DNA from: Lasiosphaeris hirsuta
Taxonomy: Eukaryota; Ascomycota; Sordariomycetes; Sordariales; Lasiosphaeriaceae
DNA: 64,000 nt
Assembly: GCA_030549175.1 (NCBI GenBank)
Contig: JAUKUA010000004.1
Span: 1,674,001-1,738,000 of the forward strand
Direction: 5' to 3'
Positions 34,878-45,349 of this stretch are shown in pieces (within the stretch, counting starts at the first letter, position 1; every line of letters begins with the position of its first letter). Made by a program: the position numbers and the translations under genes. Below the pieces are notes generated by a model, which ran no database searches, was not told the DNA's origin, and saw only the letters and a list, made by a program, of their open reading frames with translations.

Positions 34878-35790
34878 TTAATTACTTTACCGGCAGACCA
34901 GAACCTGGGTTGACCTCTGAGGTTGTCTATTTTTGCAATAACCTGGAGGGGGGGACGGCATTTATCCATTTGGACCTCGTCAGCCAGGTATGTACGAGCT
35001 CCATGCGACCCCCAATGCGGCTCGTGTTATCACGCGCCGCCAATTGTATCGCGATCTTGCACCTTCCTCATACCTCCCTCCTTTGTTTCGTGGTTGTGGT
35101 GGCGCTGAGATGCGCGCGTATCTCATTTCAACGGCTGCGGGGAGTTGATAACAAAGTCACAGTAAACTCCTCACCTGTAGTTCAATGCAAATCCATGAAC
35201 CTGCAGTCAGATACGAAGAAGATAGTCGCAGAATGTGGCCTGACTGTCTTTTTGGGATTGCTTGATTTACCCCTGAGGCGTATCACACCATCTATCATAG
35301 TCATCAAGCAGGGTGGGATTGCAGATGACCAGGCACCATCAGCAACCACCCATCGGTTCGAGCGCCAAGAAGATGGGTAATTCGTCAATGAGAAATCGGA
35401 GGGTTACCATCGTACCGTCTCCCGGGGCCGTGGAGGGTGGTGTTATCTCAAATTCTGGGGTTCGCTTTGACTGTTCTTGTCCCCTTGGATTTGAAGGCGA
35501 GGCATTGCTGGCCCTCCCATGGACCTCATATCCCGCCCCCATTCCGTCCTAGGTGGGAGCGGAGGGCAACACTACCCCCTTCCTTCCTCGTGTTTTGTGC
35601 GTTTGTCAGTTGACCAGTGCCATGTCTTTCAGACGAGTCACGCCATTTCCAACTACTTCTCTCTTTTGACTTTTCCATCTTCACCAACTTGGGCATGCAG
35701 TCAAGCACCCATACATTCCTTCGTTCGAATTTTTCTATTATATACGCTCTTTACGTCGAGGACAGTGAATCCCCGACACCAGTTGCGAGC
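34878..35790. other. Intergenic, 0.9 kb
   Basis: Presumed promoter and leader of the GT69 gene. Scattered open frames on the plus strand (for example around 34841-34987) have some protein texture but no motif. Confidence 0.5.
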
Positions 35791-37461
35791 ATGGGGTTGA
35801 AGATGATTCCAATGACGAAGCGCAAGATCGTGATTCTCTCCCAATTCTGCGCCGTCGTCCTCTGGATGTTCTACCTGACCACGAGACTCGACGCCCCCTT
35901 CGAGTCGGACACGTTTCTTTCCCTGTCCAAAGCGCGCCCGTCTATGCCGACCCAGGCACACGCGTCCGGCATCCGCTCCGGCTCCTCCGGCAGCGGCTCC
36001 TTCAGCGAGCACCAGAAACCACAAGCCACCCTCGGCGCCGACGACGACAGCAAGTCGGACGAAACAGCCACCAACCAGCAGGACGGAACCAAGGATGACG
36101 CCGCAGGCAACACCACGGCCCCCACCACCGCCGGCTCCCGCCTCGCCAAAGCCGTCACCCTCCTCCCCTCCATCCTCGACCCCTCCGACACCTCCATCGA
36201 TCGGATGACCTGCCCGCCCATCAACGTCACACGGTACGGCCACCTGCGCGGACCGCCCGCCTCGCCCGGGCTCCAGAACGAGCAGCAGTTCCTGTTTGCG
36301 CTCAACTTGCGGCAGTGCGTCGACCTGCTCCCGCGGTTGATGGGGTCGCTGCTGGAGGCGATGCGGTTCCTGGGCCCGCGGCACTGCGCGCTAAGTATCG
36401 TCGAGGGGAACTCGGACGACGGGACGCTGGAGGTGCTGAGGATGCTGGAGGAGGAGCTGAGGTCGATGGGGGTAGATTACTGGCTGACGACGAGCTCGCT
36501 TGATCCGAGCAAGGGGGAGAGGATCAAGCGGCTGGCGTTGCTGCGGCAGTTGGCGGTGGAGCCCTTGGTGAAGGGGGTTAGGAAGGAGGTGGAGGATGAC
36601 GAGGTTGTAGCTGATGTCACTAAAGAGAAGAACGCAACCCACGCCGGCCTGGGCGAGAATGCCACGCACCCCATCAAGAACACCCACTGGCTCCGCCCGA
36701 CCACCCTCTCTCCCGGAGGTTTGCCCGCCTCGCGCCTATCCCCTGACGCCACAGTGCTCTTCATCAACGACGTGGCCGCCTGTGCCGAGGACCTCCTCGA
36801 GCTCGCCCACCAACGCCGAGCGCAGTCGGCCGACATGGTCTGCGCCATGGACTGGTCACACCCAGGGGATGGGCTCGACGACGACAACCTGCCCTTCTTC
36901 TACGACGTGTGGGTGGCGCGCGCCATCAACGGCGACCTCTTCTTCGACATTCCGGCGGAGACGGGCGGCTGGGAGAAGGGCCAGGATCTCTTCTTCAACG
37001 AGCCCGTGGCCCGTCAGCGCATGGCGGCTGGCGTGCCGTTCCAGGTGTTTGCGTGCTGGAACGGGGCCACGGCGTTTGCAGCCGAGCCGCTAGCCAGTGG
37101 GGATGTGAGCTTCCGCTGGCCGGCCAAGGACGAGTGCTTCCAGGGCGAGCCGCAGCTGTTTTGTAAGGATCTGTGGTGGAAGGGCTACGAGAAGATTGCT
37201 GTGGTGCCGAGTGTGAACCTGGAGTACACCGACGCCAAGGGGAGACAGACAAAGAGGCAAAAGGGGTATGTGAGCGAGTTTGTGAGCGGGGAGCGGCCGA
37301 GGAGGAAGGACATGAAAAGGGGGACGAATGACACGGAGACGGGGGCGGATCTCGGAGAGAAGATAGGCCGCTGGAACGGTCCACCGGATATGGTCAAATG
37401 CATGCCGGGGTTCTCAGATCAAAGCTGGCTGCCTTGGAACGAGACCTTGGTCGAGGCATAA
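35791..37461 (+). CDS. CAP59/CMT1-type glycosyltransferase (GT69)
   Basis: Probable alpha-1,3-mannosyltransferase-type enzyme of the secretory pathway, related to cryptococcal CMT1/CAP59. Single exon, 556 residues from the ATG at 35791. A short basic tail (MTKRK) and signal anchor (about 10-30, IVILSQFCAVVLWMFYLTT) are followed by a Ser/Gly-rich stem. The catalytic region includes FALNLRQCVDLLPRLMGSLL, CALSIVEGNSDDGTLEVL (about 198-215), VLFINDVAACAEDLLEL, ADMVCAMDW (about 345-353), FYDVWVARAINGD and FQVFACWNGATAF. This order matches family GT69. In fungi outside Cryptococcus the acceptor is usually unknown. The frame continues further upstream in low-quality sequence, and the chosen ATG fits a type II protein. 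Confidence 0.85.
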   Translation: MGLKMIPMTKRKIVILSQFCAVVLWMFYLTTRLDAPFESDTFLSLSKARPSMPTQAHASGIRSGSSGSGSFSEHQKPQATLGADDDSKSDETATNQQDGTKDDAAGNTTAPTTAGSRLAKAVTLLPSILDPSDTSIDRMTCPPINVTRYGHLRGPPASPGLQNEQQFLFALNLRQCVDLLPRLMGSLLEAMRFLGPRHCALSIVEGNSDDGTLEVLRMLEEELRSMGVDYWLTTSSLDPSKGERIKRLALLRQLAVEPLVKGVRKEVEDDEVVADVTKEKNATHAGLGENATHPIKNTHWLRPTTLSPGGLPASRLSPDATVLFINDVAACAEDLLELAHQRRAQSADMVCAMDWSHPGDGLDDDNLPFFYDVWVARAINGDLFFDIPAETGGWEKGQDLFFNEPVARQRMAAGVPFQVFACWNGATAFAAEPLASGDVSFRWPAKDECFQGEPQLFCKDLWWKGYEKIAVVPSVNLEYTDAKGRQTKRQKGYVSEFVSGERPRRKDMKRGTNDTETGADLGEKIGRWNGPPDMVKCMPGFSDQSWLPWNETLVEA

Positions 37462-37714
37462 GAGGCGGGAGCGGGGAAACTGGGCGGCGGGATTCATGAT
37501 TGATGGGAAATGGACGAAAACCTTACATGTTAAGGTAGCTGGGAAATCTCTCGGCCTGTATGACTATGTTATATCGCTCTTCTCAAGGGTTTAGGGGTTC
37601 GGTAGGTTGGACAGGGAAGAGGCACTCGGAGTTTGTGCTTGGCCACATTCTCATATCTAGGCGATAGAGCTAGAGAGGCATTCGGAGTAAATATCTCAGT
37701 AAAAGCCAATAGCG

Positions 37715-38019
37715 TCAAATAAACACCCCCTTTTTAAATGCTATCACCCAATAGCCATTTTCTTCATCCCGCTTTATCGGTCCTTCCACTTTCCAGGGCT
37801 GTCGCCTCTGTCTATACGCGAGTACTGCGGCGCCACCGTCTGGTTTCGAATTGGGAACCATTGCAAGCTGGCCATCGCTTTCGCCACCCACTGCTGGGTA
37901 AATGGCAATCCTTTCGGGTGGTGCAATAAATTTAACCGGTTCAATCCTCTTCATGCTGTCCTCCTTGAGTTGTCGGGAACCTGCAGAAACGAGAAGGAAA
38001 AAAAAATCGAAAGCTGCAT
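37715..38019 (-). CDS. Candidate small secreted protein, frame broken at T9
   Basis: An ATG at 37954 opens 79 codons of balanced, protein-like sequence (MKRIEPVKFIAPPERIAIYP at the start, ending KKGVFI). The same frame extends upstream without a stop through SRQLKEDS. Further upstream, an ATG at 38019 followed by Gln-Leu-Ser-Ile and a Phe run starts in a different frame. If the run of nine T (38000-38008) had one base more, the two would join as a roughly 105-residue protein with a classic signal peptide (hydrophobic run ending LLVSAGS). Alternatively the T-run and CTGCAG just after it are a 3' splice site and the protein starts elsewhere. There are no cysteines in the mature part and no family is recognised. 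Third positions are less GC-rich than in neighbours. Confidence 0.42.
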
Positions 38020-38917
38020 ATGGCGGTCATCGTAACCCCCCAAAATGCGGAACCATGGTAATCGTGCATTTGTTATTGTCAACAGTCCTAGGACTGGAAC
38101 GCAACAGCGCAACAACGCAACATTCCACACGTCGTGGCCAATGGTGAATGGTGGAGAAATCGTCAAGCTTCAGTGGAGGTCTTCAGTCGCGTGCCTCGTG
38201 CGGGTGAGACATTTGTCACTGTGTGGACGCTCGTGGCGCGCTTGCCCTGACATTAGCGTGCCCGCTGCAGGTCAAGCAAAAGCAACTAACATCTGTATGT
38301 TGTGCAGCATCATGACACCACTTTGACTCGCATCTGAGAGCTTATATCGGAAGCGAAATTCAAGACCCGCCCCCACCACCATCGAAGTAGATAGCAACTC
38401 AGCGACGAGGGGCAACATCAGTTTGGCAGTGAACATGTGCAAAGTTTGTATGTTGATTATCTCCGAGGCAATTAGGAACAAGAATCCGACCTCCAAACAG
38501 AAAACGCGCGCCGAAAAGCAAAAGCAAAAGCACAAAAGCCCTAGGATCAAGTCCCAGCAGAGTATCTTGTCGAAGAGTAAAACCAGGTCATGAATGCCCC
38601 TCGTCTAGATCAACGTGACGAGAATAATGCACCTTTTCCACGCCTCTCCCCGAGTCCCAGGAAAGAAACCCACAAGCATAATCAACCGTGTCCCATCGTC
38701 AGAGCGTCCTCGAATGCTGCGCTGGTTGATAGGCGACACGGCAAAGGGTATATTGCCTGAAGACGAAACATCCCAAAAGTTGCACAAAAAGAGGTATAGA
38801 GGTGAAGAGGTAGTAGGTATCAAACCGTGCGGGTCGCCGTTGTCGTGTCTCATGTCTCGTACAAGCAGTCATGTCCTATAGCCCCACTAGGGCAGGGGAC
38901 TTGATGCCATTATGAGC
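38020..38917. other. Intergenic, 0.9 kb
   Basis: No gene is seen. It lies between the small candidate gene and the 3' end of the GPI-anchored protein gene. Confidence 0.55.
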
Positions 38918-39681
38918 CTAGAGGAGGGCGGCAAGACCAGCAACGAGAAGAACAAGCGCACCGGCAGGAGCGGCCATGTTTCCGGCCGCGCCTTCGACGA
39001 TCTTGGACGGTGTGGGAGCAGAGGTACCAACGACCGAAATAGAAGTGGTGTTAGACTTCGGCCAGCTGGCCGATGGTACCAGGGGAGTAGTGTACACGGT
39101 CTCCGCGGTGGTTTGGACGGCGGTACCGGTACCCCAGGCTGCGGAACTTGAGCTGCTGGTGGTGACCGGGGCGGCGGCGGTGCTAGAGGCTGACGAAGAC
39201 GTAGGCTTGGGAGTTTGCTTAACGAGTCCCCCAGTGATACTATATGCGGCGGCGCAGGCAGCGAGATCAAGAGCGTCAGGGCAGCACCAGGTCTCCTTCT
39301 CCTTATCGGATGTGCAGTAGTACCCAGCGTCGCAAGAGTCTACCAATAAGTTAGTTGCGCCGTCTCGGAACCACGTTGATTGGTCGACTTACTGCCAGAT
39401 GCATCAGGGCAACACGTCTCAGCAACCGTGGGGTTGAAGCAGTGAACTTGGCTATCCTTAGACGCGCAAGTCTGGTACCCAGCACCGCAGGCCTCCTCGC
39501 AGGTATTTCCAGTGCCGCAGACAGCCTGTGTCGGCTGGTATCCCGGGGTTTGACGACGGACGACACCGAACAGATCGTGGACGGACATCTTCATGATTTG
39601 GGGCTTGTAGGGCATTGGCTCTGCAGCAGCATTGGCAGCGAAGGCGAGAAACGCCAACGCGGAAAGGGTTTTTGCGAGCAT
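38918..39681 (-). CDS. GPI-anchored Cys-rich cell-surface protein
   Basis: Secreted wall or membrane protein of unknown function. Exon 1 is 39681-39393 and exon 2 39339-38918, giving 236 residues. The N-terminus is a signal peptide (about 1-21, LSALAFLAFAANAAA). The mature part has about a dozen Cys in pairs: VCGTGNTCEEACGAGYQTC, then ETCCPDASGN at the splice junction, SCDAGYYC, and TWCCPDALDLAAC. This resembles fungal small Cys-rich domains with CC pairs. A Ser/Thr/Ala-rich stalk follows (about 125-200). The C-terminus has a small-residue site (GAAGN) followed by a hydrophobic tail (APAGALVLLVAGLAALL), the layout of a GPI-attachment signal. It would be a substrate of Gpi8, encoded at 58.5 kb. 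No enzyme motif is seen. Confidence 0.83.
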
Positions 39682-41744
39682 TGTGGTGATGCTGGCGGGA
39701 TTGCGATTGATCGGTCCGTATGTGCGGAAGAATCAACAATGATTAGGTTTTAGGGCAGGTCGGTTGCGCGAGAACAACTGAAGAGCTTGCAGGTAAGATG
39801 GCCCTAGGTATGAAGGAAAAAAAAACGAATGGATAGAGTCGAAACTCTGGTAATGACTGACAGGTTCTTCAGGTGACGAGATAAAATGCAACGGGATGTG
39901 AAGGAAAAGAGAGGTGAGCCGCGCAGTACAAGGTGGGAGAGGAGTGCACAGTAATAATGAGAACGGGGCGCGAATCTGGGTGCTCAAATGGGGAAAACTG
40001 GGGCACTTGCAGTAAGTACCTCTGCGGCGGGAAGGTGCGGGGACGATACAAGCCAGGGCGAAATGGCCACAGAGAAAGCGTCTCCTTAATTTTAAGTTGG
40101 GCACCGTTACCCTGCACGGCATTGTACCTGCGTCGTCCTGACCAGGCGGCCGGCAACCAGGAAGGAGCCAAACAGCTCTGCCGCTTCTGCTGTTCACCCG
40201 GAAAGTCAATCCTGTCCCAGAAACAACGGTAAACACCATGGGGCATTGGTTGGTCCTCGGTCGAAACGCGATTTCCGTCTTCAGCAGCCATCATATCAAT
40301 CCTGTGCCCAGGTTCTACTTCATTCCTCATGTGCGCGCCTGCCATAACCACCTGCGACCGCCTCAAAAGTTCGCGCTGCACTGTGCCGGCCAAGTCAACG
40401 ACCTAGCGTCCGCCATATCTTCCCTGGTCACCAGCGCGCAACACCAGCGACTGGCAAAAGGCACTCGCTAGCCAAGGAGCCAGCAGGTTTTGTTTCGTGC
40501 CGGCCAACCCATCATGCCAGCCCGCCAGCGGTGGCAACTACTGCCCGGCTGCCAACCAAGCGCATGCGCTGGTAAAATATGGCACGGCTCGTTGCGCTTC
40601 GATTGCGCCGCTGTACAAAAAAGTCTCGGAGCAAAACCCCCAGCGTTGCGAATCTTGCGAAATGAGCCAAGGAAACGGAGTCATTTTCCCATATCACCAA
40701 AAGTGGCGGCGACCAAGAAAAGGGACTGCAAAACCGGGCATCGTCTTGCGACCGCCCAGGTGCCAGACCATCTGCCCCGCAGCGGCCATCAATCCTGTCC
40801 AATTCGGTCGACATCGCCCCCCATCCAAAAATGAATCCGTGCAGGCTGTGCTGTGCCTGCTTGGAAGCAGAAAGTGTGGTGGTGTGTGAGTGCTGACGTC
40901 TGACATCCAAAGAAAGAAGCAGCCAGCACCAGCCAAGGTGAGAGATCGCAGCACCGCGCGCCAAACGCAAGGCACCGCCCTCTGATTTGGCTGTGTCGCA
41001 CATCGGCAGGCGCTTTGCCCGCTCTGCACGCGATTGCTCCCCTCCTTCCCCCCAGATCGCTCGTTTGCTTGGAAATGACTGGCTGTAGCTTGGGCTCGCC
41101 ACGATTGGCGAGTGCCTGTTTCAACTTCAATCAAACTATCACTCACGTGGTCTGTGCTTTCAAGACGGCAAAATCCGAGAGATTTGATCTAATTCCCATT
41201 GATTGCCGGGGTTGCGGTTGCGCCGTGGCGCGGTGCACTGGCCAGGGCATCCACATCCCCACTAAATCCCACGGGCGCTGGCCGGCTTGCAATCGGGCCA
41301 AGCCGGCGCTGTCAGTCTCTTTCTTCAACAACGATCAGCCCCAGTCAGCATCCAAAGACTAATATTTGCCTGTAGCCTGTTGTATGTGTTATCCTTGCCT
41401 ATTTATCTCAAATCTTAAGCTCGACACAAATCCCCATTTGAGTCACAGCTCCGGCTCGCGACTTGGCGGGTGCCGACATGTACCAATCATCGACGATCAT
41501 TCATTGGCAATTATCTCTATATCTCCATATAAGACTAACTTTGTGCCTGTCCATCTGTTTGACAACTTTACACCGTTGGGTAAGGTGACTCTGTGAAGCC
41601 GTGCAAGTCCGAGCATGAGCCGTGATACAGTCAATTGCATACGGCTGTACATATAAATCAGAGTACGAGAGGCCTTAACATACTTACAAAGTCAGAGATT
41701 AGGCTGATTGGCTAGTTCATAGCTGTCACAGCACGAATTTATTA
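39682..41744. other. 2 kb intergenic region
   Basis: The first part is the promoter and leader of the GPI-anchored protein gene. No other gene is supported; frames up to 196 codons overlap on both strands and lack features. Confidence 0.55.
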
Positions 41745-42351
41745 CTAGCTATCCAACTTCGGAAGCGCAAATGTATATTGGTTGCCAGGACCGAAGTCCT
41801 TGTTCTGTTCTGCCGCGCCATCACTGTATACTCTCTCATGTCAGTGTATATACCAGTTGTTCGATTCCATTCTAATATGTTATAAGCATTATGCACACAC
41901 ACGCATACCTTGAAACAAAACTCCTTCGAATGTTAGGTGTGGTATCATCCAGAGTAAACGACAGGAAGTCAACATCCGCTCCGGACCATGGTCCATACCA
42001 GTGCAAATTACAATCGTTGAACTGTTGACAGCAAGCTCGCATATTTGCATATCTGTTGGATTCTGCAATTATTTTCCGATCGGCGAATTTAATATTGAGG
42101 AGTCGCATCGGTTTGCGCTTCTCCAATACCTACCTCCAATGATGTCAAGCTCCCCTGACACTTGACGTCACCGTTCAAGATCCGTCCAACTTTCCGTCCC
42201 TTTGTGAGCCATCCGGACCATTGTCTGCAGGCCATACTCACATCTATGATGCTATAGAACATTCAGGGACACCGCTAACGAGGGTTCTTACATCATGCTC
42301 AGAGCAGCTAAGGAAGTTGCGCAGCATGTAAATAGGAGACATCCTCTGCAT
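41745..42351 (-). CDS. Candidate small five-exon gene, unknown function
   Basis: The 3' half is well supported. Exon 42062-41909 encodes SNRYANMRACCQQFNDCNLH and then WYGPWSGADVDFLSFTLDD. It has a TTGCAG acceptor and a GTATGC donor, and joins in phase to exon 41823-41745 (GAAEQNKDFGPGNQYTFALP to a TAG). The 5' half is tentative: exons 42160-42134, 42251-42242 (10 nt) and 42351-42292 use GT-AG borders and keep phase, for 109 residues in total. Its start would lie only about 105 bp from the divergent Bli-3 start, inside that gene's likely leader. An alternative is that the gene is truncated or an antisense transcript. No signal peptide or known family is recognised. Confidence 0.4.
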
Positions 42352-42456
42352 AGATGACAATCATATTGGTGATTCAGTCGATCAACAAAACAAACTCAAG
42401 AAATCCAACCTCAAGATATTCCCAGATCAAGCTTCAATTTCCACCCCCAAACCATC

Positions 42457-43157
42457 ATGGCTCAGCAATTCTCCAACGCAAACACCGGGTCTAAGCCCGC
42501 GGATCCGTACAAGGAGACCAATCGCGACAACGATGTCTCTGTCGCCCAGAAGGTTGAAGACCTCAGCAACTTCATCAAAGGATGCAAGTTCGGTATGATG
42601 ACCACCCGTGAGTCGAACAGGTCAGGTAACCTAGTATCGAGATGCATGGCTTTGGCAGCTCAAGTAGGTTGAGTCCTGTAACACCCTTGGCCCATCGTCT
42701 TTTGACGTCTATACAAACCCTAACGATCTGTTGACAGGAAGCTGGCGGGATTGACCTCCTTTTCCACACCAACACCGAGTCTGGCAAGACTGACGACCTC
42801 ACGACCGACCCGCACGTCAATATTGGCTTCCTCAGCAGCTCGGGAGACTGGGCTTCGATCAGCGGCACTGCCAACATCGTGACCGACCGATCGCTTGTTA
42901 AGCAGCACTATAGTTCACAGCTGAAGGCCTGGCTCGGAGACCTTGGTGACGGTACGCACGATGGAAGTGAGAATGATCCTCGGATTGGAGTGATTAGGGT
43001 CAAGATGAACACGGCGCATTATGCGGTCGCCAACAAAAATGTTGTGAGTCGAGTGGCCGAGGTTGCCCAAGGTGCCATGTCTGGAAAGCCTGCTTCGGTG
43101 AACAAGCTCCGGGAGATTAGTGAGCAGGAAGTCAACACTTGGAGAGCCTCGCACTAA
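42457..43157 (+). CDS. Bli-3-like FMN-binding split-barrel protein
   Basis: Homologue of the Neurospora blue-light-induced protein Bli-3, a member of the pyridoxamine-5'-phosphate oxidase-like flavin-binding split-barrel group. Exon 1 is 42457-42663 and exon 2 42738-43157, giving 208 residues with a phase 0 junction. Recognisable segments: VEDLSNFIKGCKFGMMTTR, NLVSRCMALAAQEAGGIDLLFHTNTESGKTDDL across the splice, NIGFLSSSGDWASISGTA, LKAWLGDLGDGTHDG and DPRIGVIRVKM. The last segments belong to the C-terminal part typical of this fungal group. Flavin binding is inferred from family, not read from residues. In Neurospora expression follows white-collar light signalling; no GATC-type light element was checked here. 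Gene is convergent with Dph5, 137 bp apart. Confidence 0.88.
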
Positions 43158-43294
43158 GCTTGTATTACCACATTTGAAAAGATCCGTAGAGACTCTGCAG
43201 ATAGACATGCTTAATAGTTTGTTACAAAAGGGGGCGCGCACCTCTTATATATGTCAATTATAGAATTTGGCGAAGTCAATCCCAAAGTTCATTG

Positions 43295-44224
43295 CTAACC
43301 CTCATAATCAGCCTTCCATATTCTGTCCCATGTCTCCTTGTTGACGGCGAATTCGCGAACATAGTCATGCTCCAGCTCGTGCGTCCTCCTCCCAAGAAGG
43401 ACCAAGCTGTGAAGCGGAGGCCCAAGCTCCTCATCCGCATCGCATAGCTCTCTTAGGGTGCCGGCCACAAACTTCTCAGTCTTACCGCCCACCCTCGCAG
43501 CACCAATCGCGAGACTGTCCGGCCCATAAACCCCTTCCCCCTTTTGCTCCTCGATCTCCAGCATCTGTTGCGCGCAAGTACCAACCGACATGTACCTGGG
43601 CGGCTCATATATGCGTCTACCCCTCGCCAAGTTCTCCATGCTCTGTTCCTTGACCTTGATATCCAACAGAACCAGCGTATGCAACCCGATGCTTCTGTTC
43701 TCCTTGATACGGTCATAGAAGCTTGCGGGGCGCCACGAATCGGTAAAGAATACCATGCTGACTGTCTGACCAAAGTTGTACAACTGGAGACCGGCGGCAC
43801 CAATGCCCGACATGATGGAGGCGTTGGGGACTGATCGCACAGGGACGCCAAGCGCACGGGCGCGCAGAACTAGGTCCGTGTGGGTAGTCGCGCCAAAGGG
43901 GTCACCGACAACGAGGAAGGCAACGTCGACGTTGGCAGCATCGCGGAGGATCTCGTCGCTATTGGACTCGACCATCTCGCGGTCGGCAACGGTGATGGAG
44001 CGGCCATAGTAGGTTTCCTACTGTGGGTTAGCGTTAGCTCGAGGTTGGGTGGTACAACTGGGTAGCTATGAAATATGAAGGGAGCGTACGAGGACGGTTT
44101 GGTCGACGAGTAGGATGCTGGTGTAGGCTTCGAGGTACACGCGCGAGGCCTTCTTGACAACCTCGAGGCCCTTGATAGTGATGTCTGTCTCGTCGGACAG
44201 CCCGAGGCCTACAAGGTAGAGCAT
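43295..44224 (-). CDS. Diphthine methyl ester synthase Dph5
   Basis: SAM-dependent methyltransferase that methylates the modified histidine of elongation factor 2 in diphthamide synthesis. Exon 1 is 44224-44090 and exon 2 44017-43295, giving 285 residues, close to the family length. The N-terminus is the invariant [20 protein letters not shown]. The intron ends in TAG just before [17 protein letters not shown]; using the earlier CAG would create a stop. Further family segments are [22 protein letters not shown], the SAM-site region [21 protein letters not shown] and [19 protein letters not shown], with [20 protein letters not shown] near the C-terminal domain. Cytoplasmic. Divergent from Snu23 across 411 bp. 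Confidence 0.94.
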
Positions 44225-44635
44225 CCTGTCTGAAAGTTGAAAAGCCTGTCTGGAAGTTGGGGTGTAAGTTGCGAAAGGCTTCTTCTTCCTTGTTGTTGTC
44301 GATGGAGAGAAGGGGAGTTTTTTGATGCCCCGCTATACATAAGGGGGTACCCTTGTTGAGTTGCGAAATCATGGCGGGATCTAGGTACCCCTCTAGCGTA
44401 ACACCCCGCCAAAGGTGCCCCTCCAAAAATTTGTCCCAGCGCCCCTGAAGTTTCTTATCGTCTACCTAGGTAGAAGAAACCTTATCGTTGTGCTTCCGCC
44501 GCCAATTCCGATTGATGGAAGACATCGAAAAACAACAAAACATCAGGCACCGATCGCAAAGCGCGAGTCCCCACCTGCCGCCGAGACGCTCACCACTCCC
44601 ACACATAACTCGAAGCGCGGCATATAATCTTCAAA
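44225..44635. promoter_or_regulatory. Bidirectional promoter region Dph5/Snu23
   Basis: 411 bp between divergent starts. It contains a perfect 14-bp palindrome, TCTACCTAGGTAGA (44461-44474), 162 bp before the Snu23 ATG. The last 60 bp before Snu23 are C/A-rich leader. Confidence 0.5.
44461..44474. promoter_or_regulatory. 14-bp perfect palindrome
   Basis: TCTACCTAGGTAGA reads the same on both strands and lies in the shared promoter of Dph5 and Snu23. It could be a dimeric factor site; no known factor is assigned. Confidence 0.35.
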
Positions 44636-45349
44636 ATGTCGAAGAATAAGGGCTCTGCCTACGGGCAGGCAGCCTCCGACACCGACTTCCGTAAGACCTA
44701 CGACCTCGACGAGTACGCAGCGAAAGCCAAGGAGCGCGAAGCCGCCGAAAAGGAAGAGCGCAAGGCAAGATGGGAGGCCAAGATGGCCGGGAAGAAGTAC
44801 TACAAGCCGCTGGACGGTAGCGAGACGCTCACGACAGCACGCAATGCGACACAGGACTTCAGTCGGATGGTCGGCACATCGACGCTGGTGCCGGCGGGCG
44901 CAGGCGTAGGCAAGCGTGGGCGCGGCGCCGGCTTCTACTGCGAGGCATGCGACCTGACGTTCAAGGACAATCTACAGTGGATTGAACACACCAATAGCAT
45001 GCAGCATCAGCGCAGCATTGGGCAGACGGGCGAGGTGCGCAAGGCAACGGTGGCCGAAGTGCACGCGCGCATCGTGACGCTGTGGGAGCGGAAGCAGGAG
45101 CGGGAGCGCGAGCAGGTCGTGTCGCTCAAGGAAAGGCTCGAGGTGCGAGCTGAAGAAGAAGAGAAGGAGCGCGATGAGAAGAGGAAGAAGCGCAAAGAAG
45201 CAGAGGAGCGCAGGAGGTTAGAGAAGGAAGCTGCGCTCAAGATCAAGACTGAGTACGGTGAGGATGTCCGAGTCGAGGGTGAGCACGATGAGGACGATAT
45301 GATGGCAGCTATGGGGTTTACCGGGTTTGGTACAACTATCAAGAAATAA
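44636..45349 (+). CDS. U4/U6.U5 tri-snRNP protein Snu23 (ZMAT2-like)
   Basis: Spliceosomal tri-snRNP subunit. Single exon, 237 residues from the ATG at 44636. The N-terminal segment DFRKTYDLDEYAAKAKEREA, followed by KEERKARWEAKMAG and YYKPLDG, is the conserved Snu23/ZMAT2 start. The segment FYCEACDLTFKDNLQWIEHTNSMQH (about 100-126) is a matrin-type C2H2 zinc finger. LGQTGEVRKAT-like text after the finger (IGQTGEVRKATVAEV) is also diagnostic. The C-terminus is a long charged coiled region rich in Glu, Lys and Arg, then an acidic patch and a short conserved tail, DDMMAAMGFTGFGTT. The architecture and length match the family. Confidence 0.92.
   Translation: MSKNKGSAYGQAASDTDFRKTYDLDEYAAKAKEREAAEKEERKARWEAKMAGKKYYKPLDGSETLTTARNATQDFSRMVGTSTLVPAGAGVGKRGRGAGFYCEACDLTFKDNLQWIEHTNSMQHQRSIGQTGEVRKATVAEVHARIVTLWERKQEREREQVVSLKERLEVRAEEEEKERDEKRKKRKEAEERRRLEKEAALKIKTEYGEDVRVEGEHDEDDMMAAMGFTGFGTTIKK

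Noticed and set aside
35701..36384. 227-codon minus-strand frame
   Set aside because: It is the antisense shadow of the GT69 gene, which has a clear signal anchor and motifs on the plus strand.
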